Assembly (NCBI GenBank): GCA_013397795.1 | Contig: VZTJ01005312.1 | Coordinates: 186,001 to 250,000 of the forward strand | DNA from: Orthonyx spaldingii | Taxonomy: Eukaryota > Chordata > Aves > Passeriformes > Orthonychidae | DNA: 64,000 bases | Reading direction: 5' to 3' | Part shown: one piece after another, positions 1 through 13,748 of the stretch | How positions within the stretch are numbered: position 1 is the stretch's first letter | Layout of the letters: every line of letters begins with the position of its first letter | Notes under the pieces: model-generated | Databases searched by the model: none | Told to the model about the DNA's origin: nothing | What the model saw: only the letters and a program-made list of their open reading frames with translations | Made by a program: the position numbers and the translations under genes

Positions 1-3000
1 ACTTCAAAGACTGCTTATGGGACTCTCCTCTCACCCAGCAAACACTTAAAACCCATTGTTGTGATTGATGGGCCCTTCCTGCAGATTTAATAAATATAAG
101 CAGAAGCCAGATCCCTTTTTTTTTAGGCCAGCTGTCTTGAATAATAGGCAAAAAGCTCATGGGTGGCCAAGGTAGACAGGACCCTTCAGGAAATGCCTAA
201 TGATTGTTTGATACATTTTCACTTATGTGTTTTGTAAGTTTATTGTTTAAGCTTCCTCAATACTTGGTTCTGTTTTCTGCTGCTATGTAGCACAGTTACT
301 TAAATAAATCTCACAGATTTTTGTTGGGATTTTGTGCATTCCCAGTGTTGTGTAAGAGACAAGAGAGCCTCATGTTTATTTAGATTTAGATTGAGGCTGA
401 GCTGGTTCAGTGAACTGTGAGACCCTCCAAACACAAGACATTATCAGATTGAAAGAAGGCAAAGAATTTCAGAACTGGCACTAAGAAACTGGTCAGGGTG
501 CTGGTACTCAGAAAAAACATCACCTCTAGCTAAGTAGATAATGCTACAGCATCACAGTTCTGTGGCTTATTTACAGAGAGGCTGAAAATGTGATGGTTTA
601 TTTGTTCAACTCTGTCTTGATTGTAGATTGAATAGCACCAATATGACATAGTCAAGAACAGTAAGGATTTCAGATATTCAACTCAGGGGAATGAGTCATA
701 TATGTAAAGTGGGATGGGATGTGTCTGTGTTTATGTGAATATAGCATGTCAAAAAGCCACCCAAAACCATTGTGCTGGCATCTTTCACAAAAAGATAGGT
801 CTAGAAATGCTCATTTAAATCTTTCTTTAGATACTTGCATATCAGTGATGACCTGCACTGCTAGTGGCTCATGGAAATAGGTCTTTGGGGTAGCAGATTG
901 GTGAGGTCACGTAGGTTCCTTTATTAGCAACAACTCAGATCTGAGACTTATACCAAATTATGCTGTACATCTTCCCACCAAGTGTACATTTCACCTTCAG
1001 TTGAAGTGACTATGTTTTTCTGGTTCCATGTACAGAATTTACCCCAGCTCTCAGTGTTGTGATGAAAGATGTGAAAATTTTGGCATCAATCCTTATTCCT
1101 TCTGTGGAAAATTCTCAAAATGGCATGCAGAGGCACCAAGGAAACCCTCTTTGTTTGCTGTCTACATCAGCTGCCTACTCGGCGAAAATAAACCCATTAT
1201 CACAGTGTTAAGATGGAGTTCCCCAAACAGGAAGATATGTATGTAGATCCAATGTTCCACCATGGGAACATATTCCTCAACAAATATTCTTTAAATCTTC
1301 CAGGATTTGCCACCAGTGTCCTGTACAGTGTAGTGGGAGTGATTCTCTCTTTCCTGTTATTATCCTCTCTGTTAAGTGCTATTGAAGGCTGTGACTTGAC
1401 TTTTTCCCTGATGTCACATATTGACTCTTGGCTACCTCCATCCAGTCAGATCTGACCTTCCTCTCTCTTTCAAGATATTCCTATTAATATTTTGTGCTTT
1501 TTCTATGCTATTCACAGGTGATCAGCTGTCTGATAGAAACACTATACAACCTCATATAAGGATACAGAGGTAAAACAGAAAATTTCCATGGAGTTCAATG
1601 TTTAGAAAGGAAATCTGTTTGTTTAATATCTTTGGCAGCTTAATGGTGTATACTTGACAAATCAAATAGGTTTTAAGTTTTAAAAATTGTGAAGTAAATG
1701 AGGTTTCTTTCTTTGTTTCTATGAAATGGAATGCAGCAACTGCAGAATCTATCTTGCTTATAAGAATCTCCCTCTAGAGTTAGTGACTCAGCTGCTACAC
1801 AACCTACATGAAGAATTTTTGGTCCTTGATAAGTACAGGACTTGCATCACCGGTGTGCTCTACTACTAAAAGATATTATAAATTTGACATGAACCATAAA
1901 AAAGGGATTTCTGTGAGCTACAAGAGAAACAGGTGACTTTCACCCTCCAAGTGTGAGCTGTGAAACAACATTTGCAACTTGGGCATATGCCTTCCATGTA
2001 AGTTATAAACCTATTCAACAAAACCTTGCAGAAGGCACGAGTCTATTTTTCTTTTGTCACTAGCATGAAAATAAAAGAGAATGAGGTCAGTCTCTAAATG
2101 TCTCCTAACACAAATTAAGGTGGTTGGGTGGAAAGCATTAAAGGTGTCTGTAAGCTTCATTCAACACTACTGATGTCTATTGTCTACCTCTTCTGTCATC
2201 CAACACTACTCTTATGAAAAAGTTCTAAAGAATGCAATGAATAGTGAAAAAATATCCCCTCAAATATTATAAGTAGCATACAATTAAGTATCTGCAATTC
2301 TATAACTAGGTTATTGTTCTCTATTCATTAATATAAAATGTTTTCCCATTTCTCTGAAAAGGATAGAATTTAACTAGAATTGTAACAAATTTTAAGTCTC
2401 ATTTGTTATCCACATACTTTACAGGTTCTGTGTGTTACATGATAGAAGGTACTTTCTCACAGGGTCTAAAGAAAAGAGAGTCCACTTGAAAAAGCACACA
2501 ATGATCTGCAGCCCCCTCTTCCACAGACCTCCACATCAACTTTTGATTTCCCCAGTACTAAGTTACTCTAGGTCATGCTTACCTGTAGTTCCTGGAAAAC
2601 AATCTGAAGTTTCTAGCCTGATCTTTTCCCAGGTTTCATTTAGCAAATTTTTTTGAATTACCTGTTATAGATGTATTTGTTTAAAAGAATAGCTATATTA
2701 CAATGTGTTCTCTTCCTGCCCTCAAGCTGAGAACATTAGACTGTACCTGCAGAAAAATTAAATTACAGCCAGAGAAGCTGATTGTTTTTCCAGCGAAAGT
2801 ATTGTAAATTTTGTCAAGATACAATAGCAATTCCTTAACACATTCTGTTCTGTTAAGGAGAAATCTACTGTAATCAAAAAACAAGCTGAAAAATCATATT
2901 TCCCTTAAATAATTTCTGTTCTCTTTTCCTTGATATTTCCTTGCAAACAAAGTATTTTCAAAATACCTTAGGCAAAAATCTTTACCTCAGAGGCTGCAAA

Positions 3001-3164
3001 CTTAATATCAACAGGCATTTTCTTATGGTTCACAGAAAAGCTGAACCTTGTTTTAGCATCTGTAGTGAAGTTTATGATGTTAAAATACCACATTTCCTTT
3101 CTATTTTCCATACGTACAATTACAAGGACAAATGATGAAGTTCACAAGTATATAGTGTAGTCTT

Positions 3165-3190
3165 CTGAACTTGACAACTGAACTTGACAA
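3165..3190 (+). repeat. 13-bp tandem duplication
   Basis: The unit CTGAACTTGACAA occurs twice in perfect tandem. It looks like a recent replication-slippage duplication, because the two copies are identical inside otherwise non-repetitive sequence. No function is implied. Confidence 0.85.
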
Positions 3191-6100
3191 AGTATTTTCT
3201 GGAGTTTTTTGTGCCATAAATCTGGGGTTTGCTATTCCACTGTGAGTATTTTTGTATGCACTTTTGATATTCTCAATTATTTATTTATTTAAAGTATAAG
3301 AAATATTCAGTGGAAGCATTTAGTTATACCTTACCCTCTTTTGAAGGTTTGTTTTGACACTGGGTAATGAAACTTGAACATCTTTAATGTAAGACCTCAG
3401 GAATATAGACTATATAGCCATAAGGCCTCTTTATAGGTCTCTTTATTCTATTTTCAGATAGGTACCCAATCAGAGGAAAATTCCTGTGACAGCTCCATTG
3501 AAGATTTTTTTTTTCTTAAGTATACCATCCATCACAGAAAATGCCTCAAATATAAAAACCAAATGAACATGAAACACATTGCATCCATGTTCTGTTGTCT
3601 TGATTTCCAGGCATCATTTGACAGGCATTTTTAACCACCTCTATGCCTAGTGACATGTGCATTCATTAGCAATGAAATGTTATTTGAGGGTCTGATATAA
3701 AACTTAACAAACACTGGAGGAGTTGGTGTCCCAACTGATGGTCTGTCTTAGGCTGACATATTAAGTACTAAACCTGAATCCAAATCTAAGCAGAATTTTA
3801 GGGAAATCCGCACTGTCTTCACATCCAAATTCTCAGACTCTTAACTCATTCATACAGCAGAAGATAAGTTCTGCAGGTCATTTTCAACTTCAGCTCCAAG
3901 ACAATGAGATCTCACAGCAACAACATCAGATAACCAAAGCAGTTTGAACTCTGTTTAGGCATTTGTGCGCATGCAGACAATATTACTCAGGAAACTGATA
4001 TTCAGAGCCTATCAGGCCAGATTCTGATACCTGGATGCCTAGCAAGTAATATTTCCATATTAATCTCACTGAAGCAGGGGTGTAAAAATATTTGCCCAAA
4101 AAGAAGTACTTTGGAAACAGTGAGAGGAAAGATCCATGCACAGAGCCCATGAATTTTGGTGTAGCAATGTATTTATCAAATTCACACAGGCTGTTTTGAC
4201 TTCTCAGCCTAAGCAGAGTTGGTTTACTCTTGACCTCAGAATGTTGTTATGTATTAACACTTACTGAAGTGCCATGGACCTAAGCTGACTGTTGGAGCTG
4301 CCTGATCTTCTTTAAAATTATGTCTGAAAATTAGTTTTTATTTTACAACCAGCTCAACTCATGGGTATAATTTTCAGAATATTTACAAGTAAAATACTTT
4401 CAGTACGAAAGGTCATCCTTTTGGAAACACTACTATTTGAGCTTAAGGCATCTTGCTGTTCTGCTGATGGCATATGAGTTAAGTAACTGGAACTGCAAAA
4501 ACAACCTGGGACATATTTGGTAACACGCTTTACCCCCATCACTCTCCATCTTCTTTTCCCTATGTTTTACTTCCCCAGCAGTTGATGACAATGAAATCTA
4601 TGGATGCAAAGAACTCACCTCACACCACTCTGCTGTAATTATAACTTTGCTGCCGACTTCCAGATCTGACAGGCTCCGTCTTGTCTGCCCCTTGATGCTC
4701 TGGCATTTATTTACAATCTCAATAACATCTTGTGGAAAATGAATTGTACTAGTGCCAAGGATCAGAGATTGATACATTGTGAATGCTAGGAGGAGCAGAT
4801 ATTGAAAGGCAGAGAATAAAGGACTAAGATAATGGATAATTATGTTAATTTTTCAAAGATCTTTAAGAAGGTGACATCCTTTGCATGCCAAAAGAAAGGG
4901 AGAAAAAGAAAAGATTAACAATGAAACATAGGATGCAAAGAGAGGAAATAAACATTCAGAAGAGCTGATAGACTTTTTTCCTCTGTCCAAATGCATGTTC
5001 TGAACTTTTTTTCTTATACACCTGCACCCACTCATTGGAAACTCAATTATAAAGTTTGGTACTCCAGGGAGCATAAGGTTTTTCAGTACCATTTCATTGG
5101 ATCTTCTAAAAGCAAATTGCAGATCAGTTCAAGGTGGAATGCCATTTATACCTTAACCATACCAGGAGGACTACATTTTCTAGTTTGACAGTGATCCCAA
5201 ACTCTCAGCTCCATTTCTATATACTTACGATTTCTCAATCTCAGATCAAGGCAAGCTCCAAAAGTCATCACACACATCTCTGGCCACTTCCTAAGCTACT
5301 CTCTTTCCTCCAAGTGCCATGGTTACTGCAAGAAGGAAAATCAGGTGTGCAGAGAGGAAGGCATCTTTGGTACACACCTGTTGTACCTGTGTAAGTACAC
5401 AGTCCTTCACAAAGGTCTCATTTGTGCATCCTCTGCCCTCCCTTTCTCCTGCTCTTCAAGTACAGCTACTGCATGGGGCACCAGGTGGGAAGGCCTGCTG
5501 GAATGGTTTATTTCTCCAATTTCATACTGTGACATCTTCATCAGAATGAGTGTTTCTAGAACGGAAGGATCATGGGCTATTTTTCTTTCATAAATGCACA
5601 TTTGGAATGATATCTGCTTGAAGAGATCCTTACTACCTTGGAAGCTCTATTGGTTGCCAGCGTTCAGCCCAGAGGCTGACATTCCTCTTTTCAGGATCTT
5701 TTTGGCACCATCATGTGCAATCCAGTTACCCTAAAAGTGTAGGTGACAAGGCAATGCATTCTTTCCTACAGACTTGTGACATTTCTTTATGTAGAGCTTG
5801 TATAATGTGTGTGAAAATCTGTTAAAATAGTTTTCTTTATTAATAAACTTCATAAAACCTGTAAACAAAGTTTAGTGTTGCCTGTGTTATTCCCTCGGTG
5901 CGGCAGAAAATGCTTTGCCTTGCCAAACAACACTGTTCCAGAAACGCCATCTCTCCAGAGCAGTAATCCTCACATTTCTTATTCATTTGGCAAGAACAAT
6001 GAATTCTGAGGCAGGGTATAAACTAAAAGGAGAAGTTTCCAGTTCTCAAAGTGAAAAAACAGAGGAGTTTCCAAAAGATATCAGCTTGTGCCATTTTCCT

Positions 6101-6770
6101 CTTTGGGAAGTTCTTTGATGTATTCAGGGAACATGCCAGAGCCTGAGGCTGAATTCAGTTATGATACTGTAAATCAGGGTAAATCCTCAGCTGGCATTGG
6201 TGGACTTAAAACCATTTGTGTTTACTGTAGTGATCATGGTTCTGTCAATCAATTTGCCTCCTTATTTATGCTGTGTATGACATTACTTTCCTGACAGCGT
6301 TAAAACCCTTTTGCTAGTTGAGTGTGGTAAGAGCACAGCGATTTTTTTTGTTTAATTGTAGGAAGCTAAAGAGTAATTTCCTGCTGCCTGTACTTGACAG
6401 GAAGTTTAGTGTGATCCCATGTAAGCGCAGCAATTGGTGACCTGTGAGAGACTTCACCATTGGCTGGGAGAATAGTTCTGGGGGAAGAGAAGTGCTGCTC
6501 AAAGAGGAAAGAGAGGTATTTCTCAAAGCCAGCTCACAAGACAGACACAGTTGCCAGCTATTACAGAACCGATCGGTGCGCAGAATCCTTCTTGGTGCTT
6601 TCAGCTGCTGCTGCTTGCTATGAATACACACAGACAAAGAGGAAATAGAAAAGAATCGAGGAAACTGAAAATGCTAACGCATGCAGAAAGAGTGCAATGT
6701 TCCCAAATAAGACACAGCACCAGTGATCTTCTAAGAAGGCTCACCCACTGGACTGTGGCCAAAATAATCC

Positions 6771-6789
6771 CCCCCTGAGTTTCAGGGGG
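6771..6789. repeat. Short perfect GC-rich inverted repeat
   Basis: CCCCCTGA and TCAGGGGG form an 8-bp perfect stem around a 3-nt GTT loop, followed by a T run. It resembles a bacterial intrinsic terminator in shape, but the setting is vertebrate DNA with no gene upstream. I read it as a chance palindrome. Confidence 0.7.
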
Positions 6790-9700
6790 TTTTTCTCATA
6801 AAGTGTCTGCAGTTTTGAAGACAAAGCAAAAAAAGTAAATCCTGTCCAGATTTTGGAAATTGATTAATGATTAAACATATTTAGATTGGTTCCTTTCAAA
6901 GTAGTAAAGATTTGTTGATGACACAGATGCATTCTTAAGGGAAATGGAGGTTAATTGCTGTCTAGACATTTTATTACTACTGTGGGGCACTAGTCATTGA
7001 CCACCTCTCTTTATTTCCCCTTTTTACACATTAAACTATAGGCCAGGTTAAATTGTTTGTTTGTTTCTATAGAAGATAACAATGTGGTTTCAGGGTGGTA
7101 CGTAACTGAGAACTTTGAGATACCAATCAGCAGCAGGAAAGTATCCAAGTGACAGAGGCACTGCCATTTTTCAAGACTTACTTTTTTTGATTCAAAAATG
7201 CAACTGTGTCTACTGCAATTTTAACAGATCCCTCTCCTTCACACAATACAAACATTCAGCAAGTTCTTGCACCTCTGCCTTTGTCCCTCTTGAAACATAG
7301 TGGAGTAATTTTTTAACTAATTTCAGAGCTGGGTAGGATGCTTTGACTTTGCATACATAAAATGCTTCAGCACACCTAAGTTCAAGCCAGTGTCATATTT
7401 TGCTGAGATGAAAAGACTAATGACTATTTCTTCTGCTGTCTATCAAGGAAGCAGTTAAAAATTTATTCAGATGAAATGTAAAACTCGTCATCAATAGCCC
7501 TCAACAGGAGAATATAACTGAAGTATACCTCAATTTTCAATCAGTATAAATCTGTTTCTGCCAGGCAGCTTGATCCTGATTTACATCAGGATAAGCAAAA
7601 CAAGACCATTGTTTTTACAGGCTTCACTTATGCTGCTAAGTGATGTTGATTTACTCTAATGAGAACACATCTGCACTTCACAAGGTAGGTGAGAACATTC
7701 ACAGTGGTGTCTCTTGCTAGAGAAAAATTGAAGAAGTAATGGGTGTGAAAGTACGTTGGTTCAAAAAACACACTGCTGGTATAAATAACATGGTTGGACA
7801 ATGAGATGACGTGACAATGCTCAATTACGTGGTTCAAACTTGTCAGGCTTATTTTATTTTAAAAAAGGCATTCTCATCATTTCCCTTTATCATGCATTTG
7901 CCTCTCAGTTCTACTGTCCCTCTGCTGCACAATTAATGTAGCAAAATGAAATTCCTCAGTTTGGGAATCTGCTTGTCTGACTGTCTAGCTGACCCAGGTA
8001 CAGAAGGACAGGCAATCAAGGAGAGTCCATGACATCCTGGTGTTGTTAAGAAAGGTCAACCAGGTTTCATAGTCTCTGTAGCCACTCCTCCTTCATGTAT
8101 CAGCACAGCAACCTACAATACAACAGAGGGATGTTGTGAGGTTCAAGGTTTACAACATCTTTTTTTTTAAATGTTACATTAAAAACATCTTTAGCTAGAT
8201 CTTTTAAGCAATAGAGTGTGAACTGCTTTGCTAAAATAACCATTGCCATTATCATCACTTTCCAAGAATGCAAAATGAAGAAAAACACAAAGAAACTTAT
8301 ATTTTTTTAAAATAGCTCATCTCTGAGGAAAAACCACCTTGACCAAAAAAAATATTCAAAGTTCATACTTCAAAAATGTCATCTCCTATGTTCATTTCCA
8401 ATTTTGCAAGGGCTGTGGTAGCTTTATACACAACTGACCAGTTTAGAAAGAATGCATGAAAAGGATCATAGAGCAAACCTAATGCCCACATATTCAACCA
8501 GCCTCCTTGTCTCTGCAACTTTCTCCTTCAGAGAACTTTTGTCTGATCAGAAGTTGCAACTCTGATACCTTAGGCTGTTCTCTTAACTCACATCAGAGCC
8601 AGAACCACAATATCCTACTCCCACAGTATCTTGACAAGTCAAGCTGCTATGCAACATTAAAAGAATCTGTAAAATTGCACATAGAAGTTCACCATACAAA
8701 TGTGAAGGGTATTGCTAGCGCTGTTGTGATAAAACTATGTAAAATAAGTGGCAGTAATAAATTATAGAAGGCTGAAAATAAATTCAAGTACCATTTTTAA
8801 GCAGATTTAAGACCAGGATCATTTTCAGTGAGAAAGGACTCTGAACTCAGCATGCATTGTGGGGATTTGCCTGCATTAGCAAACAGCAAATACTGCAGGT
8901 AATTCTTGCAAACTCCTAATATAAACACAGCTGAACCAGTTGACTACGGTTTCATTTCTGTCAGTAATCAATACAAGCTGAACAGACTGTCTTCCTTGCT
9001 TCTTTTTCCTCCAGGTTGCCAGATTTTGCCTTATTTCAGACAGTAAAGCTGGCGGAGCACTCCCCTGAAGTTCGTCTGGCTGCTTGGGCCAGGACTGGGT
9101 CAGGGAGTCCATCTGAAGGGCTGCCAGATCCCACATGGACAGAAACAAGATGCCAGCAAGGGTAGTGACTGTATCAGTAGGCCCAGATAGATCTAGATGT
9201 CTGTCTGTAGTATATAGCATACAGAGAGAAGTCCATTTCAAGGCTGTTGTGCACATTATTATCATTATTATATCTTTTCCCACCATTCAGCATCCATATG
9301 GTGCCTCTCTGGCACAGACTGCCATCAGCTCATTTTTGCTGACAAATCTCCAAAACCCTCTTCAGGTAAAGTCAGCTAGATTGATTTTTTTTAGAAGTAT
9401 ATTAGGGAGCACCCATAAGAATGCAATGTAAACTCCAGTTAGTAAACAGCACTTAGGGCAGTGCTGCCTTCAACCAGACACATTGTACCTGGAAAAGCCT
9501 TAGTATAAGAGACAAATATTAGAGGTTTGCTTGGTTTTAGTTAGGCAGATTAAATATATAGCGTTACTGAACTGCAAAACTCTGTGGGCCTAGATGTCAT
9601 CCTTGAGGTTTCTGAGGGTCTAACATGCCATAGTGGAAGAAGAGAGAGCAAGGAAGAGGAGGGACAAATTCTTTATCCTGCAAATAAGTAGTAAATTTAA

Positions 9701-11216
9701 TTATTTGCTGTTCTAATTAAACAACCGTGCTAGGCCTCTCTGTTTCAGTACCCAAATCATCACATCAGAGTTCCTGGTGCTAACCAGTCAAATCCTCAAA
9801 TCTTAAACAGGATGTCTATTTTATTAAAGAAGCCCTTTCAGGCAAGAGAGAAGCATGTTTTGACTGGAAAACATCATGTGAAGGCAGGCAGTCAGGGGAA
9901 GCATGGTGGTGAGGGTTGTGGGTAATAATATTCTCTGGATTATCTAAAAGTGAGGTTTTCTCTCAGATGGAAGAGAAGGCAAAGAGGAAGTCACAATTTC
10001 AGATAGTTTGCACAGATGGTGACCACCCTCAATCAACATTCTCGTAAAATTGACTGTGTACCTTTCTTTTCCCCTCAGTATATACAGAGAGAAATAAAAA
10101 GGGTAAAGAGAAAAAAAGGTCAGTGCAAAAGTTCTTAAGAAGGCAAAATCTGTGTGAGTGCATGAAGGGAGGAGGAGAGGGAGAAAGAATGTCGTTTAAC
10201 TGACCCTGCTTTTTATACTTTTTCAAACTTGTCATTCTTCTGTGTCTGTTCATAGTGGACTTTTGAGTCTCTCACATCCTGAACACTCACGAGTTCAAAC
10301 TCTCTAAATATTAAGCCATAGTCAGCACAGTACAAAAGAGGGTTAGAGGGAATGTAGAGAGAATGGTTAGAGGGCGTTTTGGCCACTTTGATGGTGTCTA
10401 GATACTGAAGCAAGCAAGGAACTAGTTTGGTCACTGTGAAAGCAGAGAAGCCTGAACACTCAAAGGATTGTTTTGCCCTTCATTCAGAAACCAGCACTTC
10501 ACACAACACAGGTTCATGGACAGAGACTAAAAAGCTTTAGCTCTTGGTAGGTTACAACACAGCTAGGTAGGTTGCAATATTGTAACAGTGTTTACAGTAA
10601 GCCAAACATTGATGAGGTTGTTCATTCACAAATAATATGATGGTGGAGCATGTGTGGTTGCTCAGGAATTGCTCACATCCCATTTGTTTGAGAGAGGTCC
10701 TTCCTTACTGTGTCTTGCAGTGTAATCTGAGCCTCAGCACAGCCCTCCAGCGCAAGGAGGGGTTATGGGCTCCTAATGTAGCAGACAATAGGCTGCCTCT
10801 GGCCAGCATTTGGGACCCTGCAGGAGAACTGAACCTGTAGGCAGCAGCTGGCTGATGATCCATCAGAGATTTGCTTTACTGGAACAGAAAGACTGCCTTG
10901 TGCACTGTGTTCATACAGAAAAAGAGGTAAATTTGGGATGCTGAGTGTAGGTGGTGCTGAGGACACCAGATGAGCATGCTACAAATTCCAATACTAAACA
11001 CATTGTCTTCTTCAGAGTAGGCAGCAAGCCAGAACCACATCTGAAAATCTTAATTATGGGACAATTTGATATGCACTTGCTCTTGAAGGAAATAGGAAAA
11101 ACCTCAACAATATGTTTTAAAGGGCATTTTATTTATTATTTGCTAATATTTCATATATTTCCAAACACTTTGCAAATATTGTTGTGAAATAAGCTTACAA
11201 AGACCTCACATTTTAG

Positions 11217-13348
11217 AGAATCATAGAATGATCTAGGTTGGAAAAGATCTTTAAGGTCATCAAGCCCAGTCATTAACAAAACACTGCCAGGTCCACTGCT
11301 AAACCTTGTCTATAAGTGCTGCATCTTCCCCAGGTACTTTCTCACCAGGCAGATTTCCAGACACTCTTTGTTAAGCCTGTATCACCACATTGGGTTGTTG
11401 TGACCCAAGTGCAGGATCTGGTACTTTTCCTTATTAACCCTCAGGCTAACAATCCAACTTGTCCAGATCCCTCTGCAGAACCTTCCTGCCCTCCAGCAGT
11501 TGAACACTCACACCCAATTTAGTGTCCTCTGCAAACCAAATGAGGAATCATACAACTCCCTTGTCCAAATCATTGATAAAGATGTTAAACTGCACTGGCC
11601 CCAGCATGGGGAACACAACTTGTGACAGGCCACCAGGCCACCTCTTGTATCAAAGGCTTTATTAAAGGCCAGGTAGACAACATCCACAGCCTTTCCCTCA
11701 TGCACTAAGTGGGTCTCCTTGTAGAATGAAATCAGGTTGATCAAGCAGGACCTGTCTTTCATAAACCCGTGCTGGCTGGGCCTGATCCCCTGGTTGTGTT
11801 TTATATGATGTGTGATGGTACTCAAGATGTTCTGCTCCATGATGTTCTTCAGTACAGAGGCCAGAATGACAGGCCTGTAGTTCCCTGGATCCTCCTTCCT
11901 CCACTTCTTGTAGATGAATGTCATGATGTCCAGTCAATGGAACCTCCCCAGCTAGCCAGGACTGCTGATAAATGATGGAAAGTGGTTCGGTGAGGACTTC
12001 TGCCAGCTCCCTCAGAACCTTTGGTTGGATAGCGTCTGGCCCCACAGACTTTTGTATGTCAAAGTGATGTAGCAGGCCACTGACCATTTCCTCCTGGATT
12101 ATGAGGACTTTATTCTGCTCCACATTCCTGTCTTCTGGCTCAAGGGGCTGGGTATCTGTAGAATAACTGGTCTTACTATTAACGACTGAAGCAAAGAAAG
12201 TGCTAACTGCCTCAGCCTTTTCCTCAACCTTTGCCACTATGTTTCCCCCTACATCCAGTAAAGGCTGGAGATCCTCCTTAACCCTCCTTTTATTGATGAT
12301 GTATTTATAGAAACATTTTTGTTGTCTTACATGGCAATAGCCAGATTAAATTCTAACTGGGCATTGGCCCTTTTAATTTTTTTTTTTAATCACACAACAT
12401 CCTTGTAGTACTCCTGAGTTGCCTGACCCTTCTTCAAAGGTAGTAAACTCTCCTTTTCTTCCTGAGTTCCAGACAGAGCTCTCTGTTCAGTCAGAGTAGT
12501 CTTCTTGCCTGCTAGCTCATCTTCCAGAAAACCAGAACAGCCTACTCCTGCACCTTTAAGATTTCCTTCCTGAATAATGTCCAAAGTTTCTGGACTGCTT
12601 TGCCCTTCAAAACTGTCTCCCAAGGGACTCTGTCAACCAGGCTCCTAAACAGACTAAAGTTTGCCTGCTGGAAGTCCAAGGTAGCAGTTCTGCTGAATCC
12701 CCTCTTTCTCCAAGAATCAAAACCACTATCATTTCAGGATTGCTGTGCCCAAGACAGCCTCCAGCCATCACATCACCCATCAGTCCTTCTGTTCACAAAC
12801 ACCATGTCCAGTGAGAAACATTCCCCAGCCGGCTCCCTTATCAGCTGTGTCAGGAAGTTCTCTTCCACACACTCCAGCAATCTCCTAGTCTGCTTACTCT
12901 CTGCTCTGTTATATTTCCAGCAGACATCCAGTCCCCCCTCCCCAAGAACAAGGGCTACTGATTGTGAGACTTCTCCGAGGTGCTTATAGAATGCTTTGTC
13001 AGCCTCTTCATCTTAGTTTGGTGGTCTACAACAGACTCCCATGAGCATATCCACCCTATTGGCCTTACCCCTAATTCTTACCCACAAATACTTAACCCTA
13101 CTGTCATCATTATTAAACTTTAGATCATCAAACCCTCTCTTAACAACTGGTGATACTCTACTGCCTCTCCTTCCTTCCCAATCCCTTCTAACGAGTTTAC
13201 AGCCATCCATTGCAGCACTTCAGTTGTGCGAGTCATCCCACCTTGTTTCCGTGACGGCAATTTTGTCACAGACTTCCTGTTCCACAATGGCTTCCAGCTC
13301 CTCCTGTTTGTTGCCCATGCTGCATGCACTGGTGTAGATACCCTTCAG
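11217..13348 (-). mobile_element. CR1 LINE, 5'-truncated and internally deleted
   Basis: A chicken-repeat-1 type non-LTR retrotransposon lies on the minus strand. Its 3' end is at the left edge, where inverted octamers AGAATCAT/AGAATGAT and the adjacent 'gatctaggttgg' block match the standard CR1 tail. Moving right, the minus strand reads back through a polymerase C-terminal scrap, the fingers/palm region and the endonuclease, ending at about 13348 near the start of the endonuclease domain, so the 5' part of ORF2 and all of ORF1 are missing. CR1 elements are normally 5'-truncated and make no target duplication, which fits. At least two internal deletions are visible: roughly 50 codons between polymerase motif A and the PQG-like block, and most of the C-terminal domain before the 3' tail. 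Stops and frame changes make it a fossil. Confidence 0.95.
11401..13348 (-). pseudogene. CR1 ORF2 relic (endonuclease plus reverse transcriptase)
   Basis: This is the decayed coding part of the CR1 element. An intact ORF2 protein nicks DNA with an APE-type endonuclease and copies its RNA at the nick. The endonuclease start reads MGNKQEELEA-like residues near 13300, then the catalytic-Glu block VTETRWDDSH (Glu codon 13247-13249), MDGCKLVRRDWEGRRG and WVRIRGKAN. The conserved SDH block near the domain end reads SNPEM (12730-12744), so its Asp and His are lost. Next come KKGQATQEYYKDVV, GPDAIQPKVLRELAEVL and RKEDPGNYRPV. Polymerase motif A, normally LDFSKAFD, reads LAFNKAFD (Asp to Ala at 11667-11669). 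Motif C, normally FADD, reads FAED (11524-11535), just after an in-frame stop. Frame breaks separate the blocks. It cannot encode an active enzyme. Confidence 0.93.
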
Positions 13349-13748
13349 CAGAAATTAGGAATAAATTTTGAATTTATGTGTTAAAATTTGTAGCATTCCA
13401 AAAGTCTTTCTCTCAAGCCCTACATATTGTCTGTTGTCTACTGCAAATGCCACTAAGTGCAAAATTAATATCATTTCTCCGCATGTCAACAATCTCTCCT
13501 TTCTGAAAAATGCAAGTGGCTCACTTATCCAAAGCGAACAAAGAAAACACTTAGTCACTCCTGAGCTAACACAGGAGACCAACAATGAATTCCAGCTGTA
13601 CTGCTTCCCCAAAGGAGAATGGATGAGGTTTTATGAAGACTAATCTGCTCCACCAAAGATGGTTCAGCTAAAACAAATAGAAGGTCTTTGATAACAATAA
13701 CTCAGCAAAAAACACAAAAAATCTGAAATGCCTTGGTGGATAGCTTGT
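13349..13748. other. Unique spacer between CR1 and an LTR
   Basis: About 400 bases of AT-rich sequence in which I see no repeat or gene. It separates the truncated 5' end of the CR1 element from the left edge of the ERVL-like LTR. Confidence 0.5.

Larger units (their letters stand above)
1..11216. other. Unique AT-rich intergenic or intronic DNA
   Basis: No gene, RNA or transposon is recognisable across this 11 kb. Open frames are short (the longest is about 136 codons, on the minus strand at 8876-9286) and show no domain, signal peptide or family motif that I recognise. The stretch carries only a 13-bp tandem duplication near 3165 and a small GC hairpin near 6771, listed separately. The part nearest 9640-10190 has several purine-rich runs. 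It could be intron or gene desert; the sequence alone does not decide. Confidence 0.6.

Noticed and set aside
6771..6793. Terminator-like hairpin followed by T residues
   Set aside because: Bacterial-type terminators have no meaning in this vertebrate context, and no transcription unit precedes it.
8876..9286. Minus-strand open frame of 136 codons
   Set aside because: No motif or family resemblance, overlaps another open frame on the opposite strand, and lies in unique AT-rich DNA; consistent with chance.
12600..12989. Plus-strand open frame of 129 codons
   Set aside because: It is the antisense of the CR1 endonuclease region and is explained by that element.
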